Source: an uncultured Clostridia bacterium (lineage in GTDB: Bacteria; Bacillota; Clostridia; Christensenellales; UBA1242). From it: DNA of 64,000 nucleotides. Below are positions 46,406 through 54,661 of the stretch, in pieces. The DNA lies in contig CANQDK010000005.1 of NCBI GenBank assembly GCA_947591785.1, positions 46,416-110,415 of the forward strand, in the 5' to 3' direction. Every line of letters starts with the position of its first letter. The stretch's first letter is position 1. Position numbers and translations under genes: made by a program. The notes under the pieces were generated by a model. It saw only the letters and a program-made list of their open reading frames with translations, made no database searches and was not told where the DNA came from.

Positions 46406-46763
46406 TTTCAACCTCTTTATCACATTCAACATTGAGAACATGAATATTAATCTTAAGCGGTTTTAGAGCAACCATTGTTGCCAGAGAGTTTCTAACGTTT
46501 TCTTGAACACGATATGCGATGTCAGGCACACTGAACCCAACATAGATGTTTATAAAGACATCAACAGTGAGTGCACCATTTTTTTCAAATTTAATTTCAA
46601 CGCCATCATCATATTTGTTTAGCATTTTTTTATACCATGGCCTTGAAGAGTTTGTGACGCTTTCAACACCATTTATTTCTTTTGCTGCCAAATTGATTAT
46701 TGAAGATAAGATTTTTCTGTCAAGAGTAATTTTTCCACTGCCCTCTTGTTTTTTTGTTGTCAT
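46398..46763 (-). CDS. Asp23/YloU-family protein
   Basis: Alkaline-shock-type protein (DUF322). GKITLDRKILSSIINLAAKEINGVESV and VDVFINIYVGFSVPDIAYRVQENVRNSL are the family core. 121 residues from ATG 46763 after AAGGAG. In Clostridia it commonly sits between spoIIIAH and nusB, as here. Confidence 0.88.
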   Translation of the reverse strand: MTTKKQEGSGKITLDRKILSSIINLAAKEINGVESVTNSSRPWYKKMLNKYDDGVEIKFEKNGALTVDVFINIYVGFSVPDIAYRVQENVRNSLATMVALKPLKINIHVLNVECDKEVENA

Positions 46764-46915
46764 AAAAGCTCCTTGTTTTATGCTTTGAATTTTTCGTTTA
46801 AATTTCAAAACACACAAAAATTAAATTTTCATATCTATGATAACATATTCAAAAGACAATTTGCAAATTATTCAACGCAAAATCTTTGAAAATATTTTAT
46901 TGGACAATCAGAGCC

Positions 46916-47383
46916 TTATTCAGCATAGAAAATTATAATATTTCTTATAGGACATTCAAGTTCTCTTGTGACAGTTGAACAAATACGTGCAACTTCCAAA
47001 TCTGTCAAACTTTCTGCTTGCACAACAATGTTAACTTTGCTTTTTGTTATTGCAATAACGCAATCAGAGAAACCTTGTGCTTTGATAAGTCCTTCTATTG
47101 TCAGTTCTTCATCCATTTTAGCAACAAGGTCAAGTTTTGCTTGTTTTGCAGCAATAACATCTGCATCTGTTGGTTCTCCACTTTCAATAATAGCATCGTA
47201 GTAAAGAAGTTCTTGGTCGCGAGTGCTTGTCCTGTCATTGCGATAAGAAGAAAAATAACTTCCAGCAGTCACAGTTACATTTGTTTCCTTAATTGAGTTG
47301 TTAAGCACGATGTTGAGATAGCCAGTCACCCCTAAAAGCACAATCATAAGTGAAAGAATGATAATTTTAGTTCTCTTTTTCAT
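46916..47383 (-). CDS. spoIIIAH: Stage III sporulation protein AH
   Basis: Mother-cell membrane protein whose C-terminal ring-building domain meets SpoIIQ across the intermembrane space. N-terminal transmembrane helix (about 7-27), then a YscJ/FliF-like domain (AKQAKLDLVAKMDEELTIEGLIKAQGFSDCVIAI...). 155 residues, shorter than the B. subtilis form. AAAGGAG upstream. Confidence 0.9.
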   Translation of the reverse strand: MKKRTKIIILSLMIVLLGVTGYLNIVLNNSIKETNVTVTAGSYFSSYRNDRTSTRDQELLYYDAIIESGEPTDADVIAAKQAKLDLVAKMDEELTIEGLIKAQGFSDCVIAITKSKVNIVVQAESLTDLEVARICSTVTRELECPIRNIIIFYAE

Positions 47384-47662
47384 TTTCCTACTCCTTTATT
47401 TCACAAATTTTTATAACCAATCTTTTGTGTTTTATGTTTATCTTTAATGTTTGGTTCTGTTTTCCTGTTCAAATAAGTTTCATTTCAAATTCATATTCAA
47501 AGAAGTTTCGTTGCATATAAAGTTCAAATAAATTTTTGTTTCATATCCAAGCATTGATTCAATTTGTTTCAAACTTTGAATGAATTGTTGAAATTCTTCT
47601 TTTTGTATTTGCATAGAAAAACATGGTTTGCGTTTGTGCCTAAAAAACATCTTCAAAAATCG
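47384..47662. other. Gap between spoIIIAG and spoIIIAH, no gene seen
   Basis: 279 bp. AT-rich with repeated AATTCATTTCAAA/TTTCATAT-like words but no ORF of coding quality and no clear terminator. Confidence 0.4.
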
Positions 47663-48166
47663 TCACGAAAGAATTTTTATTTGTTTTTCTTCAACCTCCA
47701 ATAGTGTTTCAACTGCTTCAAGCAGTTTCATCTTTACAGTAAAATCCTTTGCCCCAGCGGAAACGACAACCACTCCTTTAATGACAGGATACCATTCTTT
47801 GACAACAACAGGTTCACCATTCACCAAAATGACAGTTTCGCTTGTTATGACAACATCGCCACCATTACTTGTCCGACTTTCAACTTCCTTAGCGTAGTCG
47901 TATGAAAATCCGCTTTCAAGGGTGACAAGCACAGATGTTTTTCCAGCTCCAGAAATCTGTGACAAGACATTATTCAATTTATTCTCAATCCAATCCACAT
48001 ATTCCTCAGCAGATGAAAAGGAATTAGTCGAAATTTGCTCTGTTTTGTCAGTTTTTTTGTTATTGAAGAATGTAAAATAAAAAACGCATAACAAAACGGC
48101 AATCAAACATGCCAAAACAAACTCTTTGTGCCTGATTTTTTTCCATGCTTCTTTAAATTTATTCAT
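47663..48166 (-). CDS. spoIIIAG: Stage III sporulation protein AG
   Basis: Forms a large ring in the mother-cell membrane facing the forespore. One transmembrane helix (about 18-38), a linker, and the ring-building domain with NVLSQISGAGKTSVLVTLESG and IKGVVVVSAGA. 167 residues from ATG 48166 after GGAGG. Confidence 0.92.
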   Translation of the reverse strand: MNKFKEAWKKIRHKEFVLACLIAVLLCVFYFTFFNNKKTDKTEQISTNSFSSAEEYVDWIENKLNNVLSQISGAGKTSVLVTLESGFSYDYAKEVESRTSNGGDVVITSETVILVNGEPVVVKEWYPVIKGVVVVSAGAKDFTVKMKLLEAVETLLEVEEKQIKILS

Positions 48167-48353
48167 AAAAACCTCCAATTCAAACTCAGCCTTTTAGTTC
48201 CATTAACTATTTTGCTCCATAGATTCATTTAATCATTAAATCAAATCGGCTTATTCCCAAAATTAAACTTTCAATTTAATAAATCGGCTTATTCCAGAAA
48301 TTAAACTTCACATTATTCCAAAAAATTAAACTTCACAATTGAGTAAAATTAGT

Positions 48354-48851
48354 TTATTCCAAGAACTCAACTTTCACATTTCTTAAAAGTTCAAACTCTT
48401 TTGTTATATCAACAATTTTTAATTTTGCTTTCACAATATCTTTACTCCCAAATTTAGCAGTATATTCAATATCGCACAAATCGACAAAAACTCCATAAAT
48501 TTCCAAGTCTGTTGTGAGAACATTTGCATTTATTCGGATGCGGACATTCAACATTCCTTCCTTTTCAACTTTGCTATTGAGTTCATCAGTTATTGCTGTA
48601 ACTTTGTCAAGGTTGAGTTGATATAAATAATCTTCCTGCAACTCGCTGTCATAATTGCCTAACAATTGAGAAAAGTTTATATCTTTTCCAAACAATTTTG
48701 GAAGTGGCATTATAATGACAAGCATAATAACAAATGAAAAGATGACTTTAATATATTTGTTGATTTGCCCTTCAGGAAGGATAAATTCTGCAAGAACGCT
48801 TAAAATCACTACACAAGCAATAGAAAGCAACCAAGATGATACAGTGGACAT
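48354..48851 (-). CDS. spoIIIAF: Stage III sporulation protein AF
   Basis: Two N-terminal transmembrane helices (about 5-25, 33-52) with LAEFILPEGQINKYIKVIFSFVIMLVIIMPL, then a soluble domain. 165 residues. Start ATG 48851 after AAGGAG, in preference to the adjoining TTG. Confidence 0.9.
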   Translation of the reverse strand: MSTVSSWLLSIACVVILSVLAEFILPEGQINKYIKVIFSFVIMLVIIMPLPKLFGKDINFSQLLGNYDSELQEDYLYQLNLDKVTAITDELNSKVEKEGMLNVRIRINANVLTTDLEIYGVFVDLCDIEYTAKFGSKDIVKAKLKIVDITKEFELLRNVKVEFLE

Positions 48852-48898
48852 CAAATCTTCTCCTTAACAATTTTTTTCAAGAGTTTTTTATACAAATT

Positions 48899-50227
48899 TC
48901 AAACTAAATTTGCTGAACACATCACAAGCCCTGTCACTATAAAGTACATAAACGAAACAGCAACCAAAAGTGCAACAAGAAGGCTCATTGTCTTAGAAAT
49001 GTCAGAAACAAAATTTGCAATTTTACTGTCACCAATTGGTTCAATAATTCCAGCCATAAATTTAAGTGATAAAATGAAAAGCACAAGGTTTATTATTGGT
49101 GACATAACTGTTGCAAAAAGAAGAAAAAGCCCAACTCCGCCCACAGCATTTTTTATGAGCATACTGCTTGCCATTATGATTGAAAGTCCATCGGAAACAT
49201 ATCCTCCAACAATTGGAATATAGCTTTTTATTGCATATTTTGCTGTTCTAATTGAAAGTCCATCAACCGCACCTGCCATAATTCCTTGAATCGAAACAAA
49301 ACCAAGAAAAACCGTAAAACATAGTCCAATAATCCACTTGAAAGCTCCTTGAAGGAATGACACAAATTTGTCAAGTTTAACATTATTTGACAGATTGCCA
49401 ACAATTGAAAACACGATTGCAAAAATGAATAATGGTAACAAAATGTATGTGATTAGAGAAACAAAAATGTTTGATAAAAGTGCGATTGCAGGTTGATAAA
49501 TTCCAACCGAAACTGTTCCGCCTATAGCAGTTAGAAGTGTCAAAAGAATTGGAAAGATTGCATCAAACATAGTTTTCAACACTGTCAGAGTTTCAGTTGT
49601 GACTTTTATAAGTTGAACAAGCGAACTTCCAAGAAAAACAATAACAATTCCGTAAGTGACAAAATGGACAATGTTACCAATAGATTTTCCGTTTGTCATA
49701 GGTTTTAAATTTGCAACCATACCACCCAAAATAGAAATTGAGATTATGCTTGCAATCATTGGCAAAAATGCTTTCAAACTCTCCCAAAATATTGACATAA
49801 CACCAACAAAGAAATTTTGAGAATTGTCAGTATATTCACCCAAAATAACTGCTCTAAGTTTGTCCATGAAAGAATTTGAATTAAAAAGCATTTTAGCACG
49901 CTCAGATAAACTTGCAAGAACACTTTCAAGTCCGCTCATATCCAAATTTGAGAGTTGATTGTCAACTTCATCTTGGAGTTCTTTTTCAATATCTTCAATT
50001 TCTTCGCTTTCTGCATAAACATTTGGAATAAAACCACTTGAAATATCAAATCTTCCATAGAAACAAGTTATAAAAATGAAAATAACTGCAACAACAGCCC
50101 AAAATCTTTTTTGCTTTGATTGGATTGTTTTGATTTTGGTGTAATGTGATAAATACTTCACGCTTTGGCTTTTATTTCTATCTTTTGAGTCAATTTTAAA
50201 ATTGAAAATTTTTCTGTTTTTTTTCAA
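48899..50227 (-). CDS. spoIIIAE: Stage III sporulation protein AE
   Basis: Polytopic membrane protein of the SpoIIIA-SpoIIQ channel. N-terminal signal-like helix (about 45-65 of the chosen protein), acidic linker, then about eight transmembrane helices from residue 135 on (PMIASIISISILGGMVANLKP... GFVSIQGIMAGAVDG... PIVGGYVSDGLS). Start chosen at TTG 50227, seven bases after GAGGGG; the track ATG at 50284 overlaps spoIIIAD but has no site. 442 residues. Confidence 0.9.
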   Translation of the reverse strand: MKKNRKIFNFKIDSKDRNKSQSVKYLSHYTKIKTIQSKQKRFWAVVAVIFIFITCFYGRFDISSGFIPNVYAESEEIEDIEKELQDEVDNQLSNLDMSGLESVLASLSERAKMLFNSNSFMDKLRAVILGEYTDNSQNFFVGVMSIFWESLKAFLPMIASIISISILGGMVANLKPMTNGKSIGNIVHFVTYGIVIVFLGSSLVQLIKVTTETLTVLKTMFDAIFPILLTLLTAIGGTVSVGIYQPAIALLSNIFVSLITYILLPLFIFAIVFSIVGNLSNNVKLDKFVSFLQGAFKWIIGLCFTVFLGFVSIQGIMAGAVDGLSIRTAKYAIKSYIPIVGGYVSDGLSIIMASSMLIKNAVGGVGLFLLFATVMSPIINLVLFILSLKFMAGIIEPIGDSKIANFVSDISKTMSLLVALLVAVSFMYFIVTGLVMCSANLV

Positions 50228-50280
50228 TGAAAAGCCCCTCTTTTTCAAAGTAAAAAAACAAAAAAGAAATAATAAAAAAA

Positions 50281-50673
50281 TCATTTAGGAAGGAGTTGCA
50301 TGACAATGTCAAGAATGCTGGTTACAATAGGAAGGGCCATAACCAAAATCAAAATTTTTCCACCGAGAAGAACCTTATCTGCCAGACTTTGATTTCCTGT
50401 ATCTCCGCAGATTGAGGCAGTAAATTCTGTCAAATAACCAATTCCAATGATTTTAAAAATAATTGCATAAAGAGATGAATTAACACCTGATGTTGTAAAA
50501 ATATTATCAAAAACATTAAAAATATTGGAAAGGAATGAGAGCATGTAAAATATTATTATTATTCCACCCACAATTGAAATAAAAATTGCAAAGTCTGGAC
50601 GGACAGGCTTAACAATAAGACAAGTCACACAAGTGACAATTGCAATGGCAATAATCTTATAAAAGGTGTCCAT
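50281..50673 (-). CDS. spoIIIAD: Stage III sporulation protein AD
   Basis: 130 residues with four hydrophobic helices. ILKIIGIGYLTEFTASICGDTGNQSLADKVLLGGKILILVMALPI-type C-terminus matches SpoIIIAD (here FKIIGIGYLTEFTASICGD). AAAGGAG upstream. Separated from spoIIIAC by 194 bp that carry a repeat element. Confidence 0.93.
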   Translation of the reverse strand: MDTFYKIIAIAIVTCVTCLIVKPVRPDFAIFISIVGGIIIIFYMLSFLSNIFNVFDNIFTTSGVNSSLYAIIFKIIGIGYLTEFTASICGDTGNQSLADKVLLGGKILILVMALPIVTSILDIVMQLLPK

Positions 50674-50728
50674 TTTTGCTCTCCTTTGAAAACAGAATTT
50701 GGTAAAATTTTATAATAGCAAAATCAAT

Positions 50729-50782
50729 ATATTGTTGTGTTATGCACTGCATAATACACTATATAATGTGGTATTATGCATT
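50729..50782. repeat. Dispersed palindromic element (spoIIIAC-AD gap)
   Basis: TATTGTTGTGTTATGCA-C-TGCATAATACACTATATAATGTGGTATTATGCA. One full palindrome plus a third half-site, inserted inside the spoIIIA operon. Confidence 0.8.
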
Positions 50783-50867
50783 CTCTTTGTCAACATATCC
50801 TTATAAAAATAAGTTAAGCTTTAATTGCAATGCTTTAATTTTTTTGAAATAACAATCACAAAAAAAT

Positions 50868-51080
50868 TTACAAAAAAGGAAGAATAGAAAAATCAAACAT
50901 AGTTTTTATGGAAGAAAACAATTCTCCAATCAATGACAAAACCATAAAAAGCACAACAATAACCCCTGCAAGAGTCGCCAAAGTGGAAATATCTTCCTTT
51001 CCACTGTTTTTCAAAATCTGGCTTACAACCGCAGTCAATATTCCAATAGCACCAATTTTAAATATTATGTCGACACTCAA
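50868..51080 (-). CDS. spoIIIAC: Stage III sporulation protein AC
   Basis: 70 residues, two transmembrane helices (VDIIFKIGAIGILTAVVSQILKNSGKED... TLAGVIVVLFMVLSLIGELF). TTG start at 51080, five bases after GGGAGG, gives the usual short SpoIIIAC; the track start adds ten residues that cover the ribosome site. Confidence 0.92.
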   Translation of the reverse strand: MSVDIIFKIGAIGILTAVVSQILKNSGKEDISTLATLAGVIVVLFMVLSLIGELFSSIKTMFDFSILPFL

Positions 51081-51125
51081 ATCCACCTCCCAAAGATGCC
51101 TTTGCATCATTTCTATTGCAAATTA

Positions 51126-51620
51126 TCACAGAATAATAATTGCAAAGAACAAACCAGCAACAATTCCAAGTTTAATCGCCAAATTTCCATATTTTTTCTG
51201 CTCTTCGTCGCATTTAACTTTTATCTCAGAAAATCTTGAAATAAACGATTGAATTTCTTTTGTTTGATTTTCAACATCGCTCCTGCCTAAATTTTTTAAA
51301 AATAACAAGACTGTTTCTTTCTCTTCCGTTTTTAAGCAATCACATTTTTTAAAGATTTCTTCTGTTGTTAATTCAATTTTTTTATCAAGGTATGCAATGA
51401 AATTTTCATCAACACCAAGCAAATTCTTTCTTGCACCTGCATCAAAATTTTCTAACAAAACTTTAAGTCTTTCCCGTGAAAAATTTATTTCAAGTGACAA
51501 TTTGTCAGCCAACGCAATCAATGAAGAAAAGAATTTCTTTCTGCGTAAATATTTTGTCGATGAGATAAATCCAACAGCACAACACAACACAAAAACAACA
51601 ACAATCAAAATATACTTCAT
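51126..51620 (-). CDS. spoIIIAB: Stage III sporulation protein AB
   Basis: 164 residues. N-terminal helix (ILIVVVFVLCCAVGFISST) followed by a helical domain (LIALADKLSLEINFSRERL) and a C-terminal helix (LAIKLGIVAGLFFAIIIL). This layout is that of SpoIIIAB, related in fold to type II secretion GspF. AAGGAG upstream. Confidence 0.9.
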   Translation of the reverse strand: MKYILIVVVFVLCCAVGFISSTKYLRRKKFFSSLIALADKLSLEINFSRERLKVLLENFDAGARKNLLGVDENFIAYLDKKIELTTEEIFKKCDCLKTEEKETVLLFLKNLGRSDVENQTKEIQSFISRFSEIKVKCDEEQKKYGNLAIKLGIVAGLFFAIIIL

Positions 51621-51653
51621 AAAAACTCCTTAAAAGTGTTTAGATTTTCTCTT

Positions 51654-52562
51654 TTAGTTTTGTCCAGGCATATAAATTCGTGCCAAATTTTCGTTATACA
51701 CTCCCTCAAATGTTCCTGGCCCATTTCTTTTTGATAGAAGCACAAATCTTCTAAATATTTTTTCTTTTAATAATTGCGTAAAAAGCGGTTTTTTACAAAA
51801 GGTTTCCATATTATCTGAGTGAGTTGAAGCAAAAACTTTAACTCCACATGAACTTGCATATCGAACAGCTTCAATATCCTCTTCTTGTCCAAGCTCGTCA
51901 GTTATAATGATGTCTGGTGATAATGCCCTAATGCCATTTTCAAATCCATTTCTCTTACTTGAAAAAGCAATTTTGTCTGTAAACAACGAATTTATTCCTG
52001 AATCAAGTTCTCCCCTTTCATCAAGGAGCAAAATGTTGTAAGGCAAATTTCTCTCTGAAAGTTGATAGACAAAATCACGCAAGAAAGTTGTTTTTCCACA
52101 CCCTGGAGGACTTATCACAAGAGTATTCTCAACTCCGTTTTCTCCAACAATAAAGGGATATGCTGACAGACTGCAATTTTTAATGATATGCGGAACTCGA
52201 ATATTGCATGAACAAAAATTTGTCATCGTTTTTATGTGTCCGTTTTCTTCCACCAAATTTCCGCCTATTCCAATACGAACTGCTTCATCTGTGACAATAA
52301 AACCCTTCTTAATTTGTTCATTAACAGTATAAATTGAACATTCACTTGCACGAAAAATCACATCTTCAATCATAATTTTGCTGGCATATAATGAATTTTT
52401 TAAACTGCTTGTCACACCATTTTCACTAAGAAAAAACATCTTCCCATTTATGTTGACAACAATGGGCTTTTCAGCACGTAAACGAATTTCATTCACCGCC
52501 TTAAAATTAACCTTTTCAGTCAGCACTCTATAAATTTTGTCTGGTAATATTTTTTCAAGCAT
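51654..52562 (-). CDS. spoIIIAA: Stage III sporulation protein AA ATPase
   Basis: Secretion-type ATPase of the feeding-tube channel. Walker A ISPPGCGKTTFLRD (about 155), Walker B-like LLLDERGELD, and IIITDELGQEEDIEAVRYA. 302 residues. First gene of spoIIIAA-AH. AAAGGAG upstream. Confidence 0.95.
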   Translation of the reverse strand: MLEKILPDKIYRVLTEKVNFKAVNEIRLRAEKPIVVNINGKMFFLSENGVTSSLKNSLYASKIMIEDVIFRASECSIYTVNEQIKKGFIVTDEAVRIGIGGNLVEENGHIKTMTNFCSCNIRVPHIIKNCSLSAYPFIVGENGVENTLVISPPGCGKTTFLRDFVYQLSERNLPYNILLLDERGELDSGINSLFTDKIAFSSKRNGFENGIRALSPDIIITDELGQEEDIEAVRYASSCGVKVFASTHSDNMETFCKKPLFTQLLKEKIFRRFVLLSKRNGPGTFEGVYNENLARIYMPGQN

Positions 52563-52579
52563 AATTTCTCCTTTGCCTT

Positions 52580-52608
52580 ATTCTATGAGAACCTACGGAC
52601 TTATTAAG
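52580..52608 (-). promoter_or_regulatory. Possible sigma-E promoter of the spoIIIA operon
   Basis: On the minus strand CATAGAAT (52587-52580) resembles a sigma-E -10 (CATACA-T). An AATAA (52606-52602) lies 14 bp upstream. Position before spoIIIAA fits the known mother-cell control of this operon; the match is loose. Confidence 0.35.
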
Positions 52609-52692
52609 TCGAAATTTATTATCAAAAAAAGCTCAATTTTGTCGAAAGCATTTGATTGATTTTGGAAAGATTTCATCTTTTTAGAAAAATAC

Positions 52693-52721
52693 TTGACAAA
52701 ATTTATTCGCGTGCGTATAAT
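52693..52721 (+). promoter_or_regulatory. SRP RNA promoter
   Basis: TTGACA (52693-52698), 17 bp, TATAAT (52716-52721): an exact consensus promoter just before the SRP RNA. Confidence 0.9.
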
Positions 52722-52728
52722 GATAACA

Positions 52729-52993
52729 CTGGGCTAGATGGGGAGATAGCGGTGCCCTGTAACCTGCAATCCGCTACAGCAGGATTGAACAGTTGTCTCG
52801 GTGCAGTTTGGTTGAATATGTGTGTCAACTTTGAACGTTGAAATCAAGGTCTTATGCAATTAACTCCTTTGAACCGTGTCAGATCCTGACGGAAGCATCA
52901 CTAAGAAGACCTGTTGATGTGCCATGAGGAAACTTTGGTGGAGTTTAGAATTTTCAAGGCAGTCGGTCAGATTGCAACAAAACAACCGCCCAG
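52729..52993 (+). ncRNA. ffs: Signal recognition particle RNA, long (Alu-containing) type
   Basis: The Alu domain is recognisable from GGTGCCCTGTAACCTGCAA and CCGCTACAGCAGGATTGAA. The S-domain helix 8 is recognisable from GTGTCAGATCCTGACGGAAGCA. The ends pair (CTGGGC 52729-52734 with GCCCAG 52988-52993). Length about 265 nt fits Bacillus/Clostridium-type scRNA. It binds Ffh to target membrane proteins. The track ORF 52656-52841 is a false ORF over this RNA. Confidence 0.9.
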
Positions 52994-53003
52994 AAATGAT
53001 AAA

Positions 53004-53028
53004 AACGAGGTTATCCCTCGTTTTTTTC
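53004..53028 (+). terminator. SRP RNA terminator
   Basis: AACGAGG and CCTCGTT form a seven-base-pair stem with a five-base loop and a T7 tail. Confidence 0.9.
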
Positions 53029-53137
53029 TTTACTTTTGTTTTATTTAATTTGTTTTATTTAAGTAGTCCAAATAAATACAAAGTTTGTTGTTGAAAACTT
53101 TTCACTTATTAGTAAAATTTGTGAAATATTTATAAAT

Positions 53138-53252
53138 AAAAAAAGTAGGGATTAAATCCACCCTACTCAATGCTCGACAATCCGAGCGGGCACCCACAAC
53201 CCAAATCCTTCGGATTTGCCCATGAGCCTGTTAGAAGATAACTCAATCTTCA
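53138..53252 (-). ncRNA. Candidate structured small RNA, unidentified
   Basis: On the minus strand, GAAGAT/ATCTTC makes a first hairpin (53251-53234). Then CTCA...TGAG encloses a GGGC/GCCC stem capped by AAATCC-GAA-GGATTT and a GCTCG/CGAGC hairpin. An AGTAGGG/CCCTACT terminator with a U tract ends it (53167-53137). A promoter-like TTGACA (53286-53281) with AATAAT (53263-53258) lies upstream. I do not recognise the class. Confidence 0.65.
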
Positions 53253-53328
53253 TTATTATTATTTCCAAAAGATATAAGAATGTCAATACTTTTTTTAACA
53301 AAAAAATTAAAAAATATGCTTAAATCTT

Positions 53329-53362
53329 TTGAAAAAAAATTTTTGAATGATATAATGAAAAT
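53329..53362 (+). promoter_or_regulatory. xer promoter, predicted leaderless
   Basis: TTGAAA (53329-53334), 16 bp, TATAAT (53351-53356). The ATG begins six bases after the -10 and no ribosome site is present. It is divergent from the small-RNA promoter 43 bp away. Confidence 0.65.
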
Positions 53363-54403
53363 ATGAAAAATCTTTCCTACTATGCCAAACGTGACTTGAA
53401 AAATATGCAAAAAATAGGTTCTTATCTCCAAAATCTACCAGATTTTTGCTATGATTTCTTCACAGGAATTGAAAACAACACCTCAACCCTAACTCGAGTC
53501 AATTACGCTATGGATTTGGCTGTTTTTTTTGATTACCTTGAAAAATATGTTATTAAAAAACCAAAAGCTGAAATCACTCTTGCGGACTTAGAAAAATTGG
53601 AAGCTCGAAACATTGAAAACTACCTTTCCTATCTCTCCTATTATGAGATAAATGACAAAATGCAAAGAAACACAGAACGAGGGAAAGCCCGAAAACTTGC
53701 ATCAGTAAGGAGTTTTTTTAAATATTTGTTTGACCATGATATGTTGTCAAGTAATGTTGCAAGCAAAATAAGAACCCCAAAACTTCATAATAAAGAAATC
53801 ATTAGACTTGAGGAAGACGAAGTTGAACGTATGCTAGATGCAGTTCAAAGTCCAACCACTTTTTCAAAGCGTCAAAAAAATTATAACAAACACACACAGG
53901 AAAGAGATAATGCAATTGTAACACTTTTTCTTGGAACAGGAATTCGTATTTCAGAACTTGTAGGACTTAATATTGAAGATTTTGATTTTTCACAAAATGC
54001 TTTTAAAGTGACAAGAAAAGGTGGAAATCAAACAATATTATATTTTTCATTGGAAGTTAAAACAGCACTTGAAGAATGGCTCGAAAAACGTAAAACCTTG
54101 AAACTTGACCCTGATGAAAATGCGATGTTTGTGTCACTGCAAAATAAAAGAATCTGTGTGAGAGCAGTTGAAAATCTTGTAAAAAAATTTGCAAAAGAAT
54201 CCACCCCTTTAAAGAAAATATCTCCACACAAACTTCGTTCAACCTTTGGCACAAACTTATACCGCGAAACAAAAGACATTTATATTGTTGCGGATGTTCT
54301 TGGGCATAAAGATGTCAACACAACCAAGCGTCATTATGCTGCAATAAGTGAAGATATGAGAAAAAGCGTTGCTGGAAAAATTAAAATACATAGAGCAGAC
54401 TGA
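53363..54403 (+). CDS. XerS-like tyrosine recombinase
   Basis: Tyrosine site-specific recombinase, probably the chromosome-dimer resolvase. N-terminal SAM-like domain with LQNLPDFCYDFF and STLTRVNYAMDLAVFFDYL, which looks closer to XerS than to XerC/D. Catalytic set: Arg in GTGIRISELVGL, Lys in VTRKGG, HKLR (His-x-x-Arg), LGH and Tyr in TTKRHYA. 346 residues, longer than XerC/D (about 300) and near XerS (356). Stand-alone gene; candidate integrator of the microvirus. Confidence 0.88.
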   Translation: MKNLSYYAKRDLKNMQKIGSYLQNLPDFCYDFFTGIENNTSTLTRVNYAMDLAVFFDYLEKYVIKKPKAEITLADLEKLEARNIENYLSYLSYYEINDKMQRNTERGKARKLASVRSFFKYLFDHDMLSSNVASKIRTPKLHNKEIIRLEEDEVERMLDAVQSPTTFSKRQKNYNKHTQERDNAIVTLFLGTGIRISELVGLNIEDFDFSQNAFKVTRKGGNQTILYFSLEVKTALEEWLEKRKTLKLDPDENAMFVSLQNKRICVRAVENLVKKFAKESTPLKKISPHKLRSTFGTNLYRETKDIYIVADVLGHKDVNTTKRHYAAISEDMRKSVAGKIKIHRAD

Positions 54404-54422
54404 TTTAAGCCTGCTTTTTTGT
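54393..54422 (+). terminator. Terminator after xer
   Basis: AGCAG and CTGCT pair across the stop codon region and are followed by TTTTTT. The stem is short. Confidence 0.55.
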
Positions 54423-54661
54423 ATTTACCAATCTGCTCTTTTATTTATAAACCAATTTATATTTACAAGTCTATTTTTTGTTTACAATCTTTTTTACAAT
54501 TTATTTTATTTACAAACCTGCTTTTATATACAAGCTTTCTTGATATCTTTCAAATTAAATTAATAAATATTATACAATATCTTTTTAAATTAATAAAATT
54601 CCATATCAGTCTATATTAGTTTTATATTTAACCATTTTGACATCAAAAATTCTAGTGTTTT

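Noticed and set aside
52656-52841. 61-residue plus-strand ORF
   Set aside because: It lies over the SRP RNA promoter and Alu domain; composition follows the RNA, not coding.
53138-53252. T-box or tRNA-like element because of GGGTGGA
   Set aside because: No specifier stem, no TGGNACC antiterminator, and no downstream synthetase or amino-acid gene on that strand.
53363-54403. Phage integrase
   Set aside because: It lies 25 kb outside the prophage, next to SRP RNA, with Xer-type length and motifs; it is a host gene.
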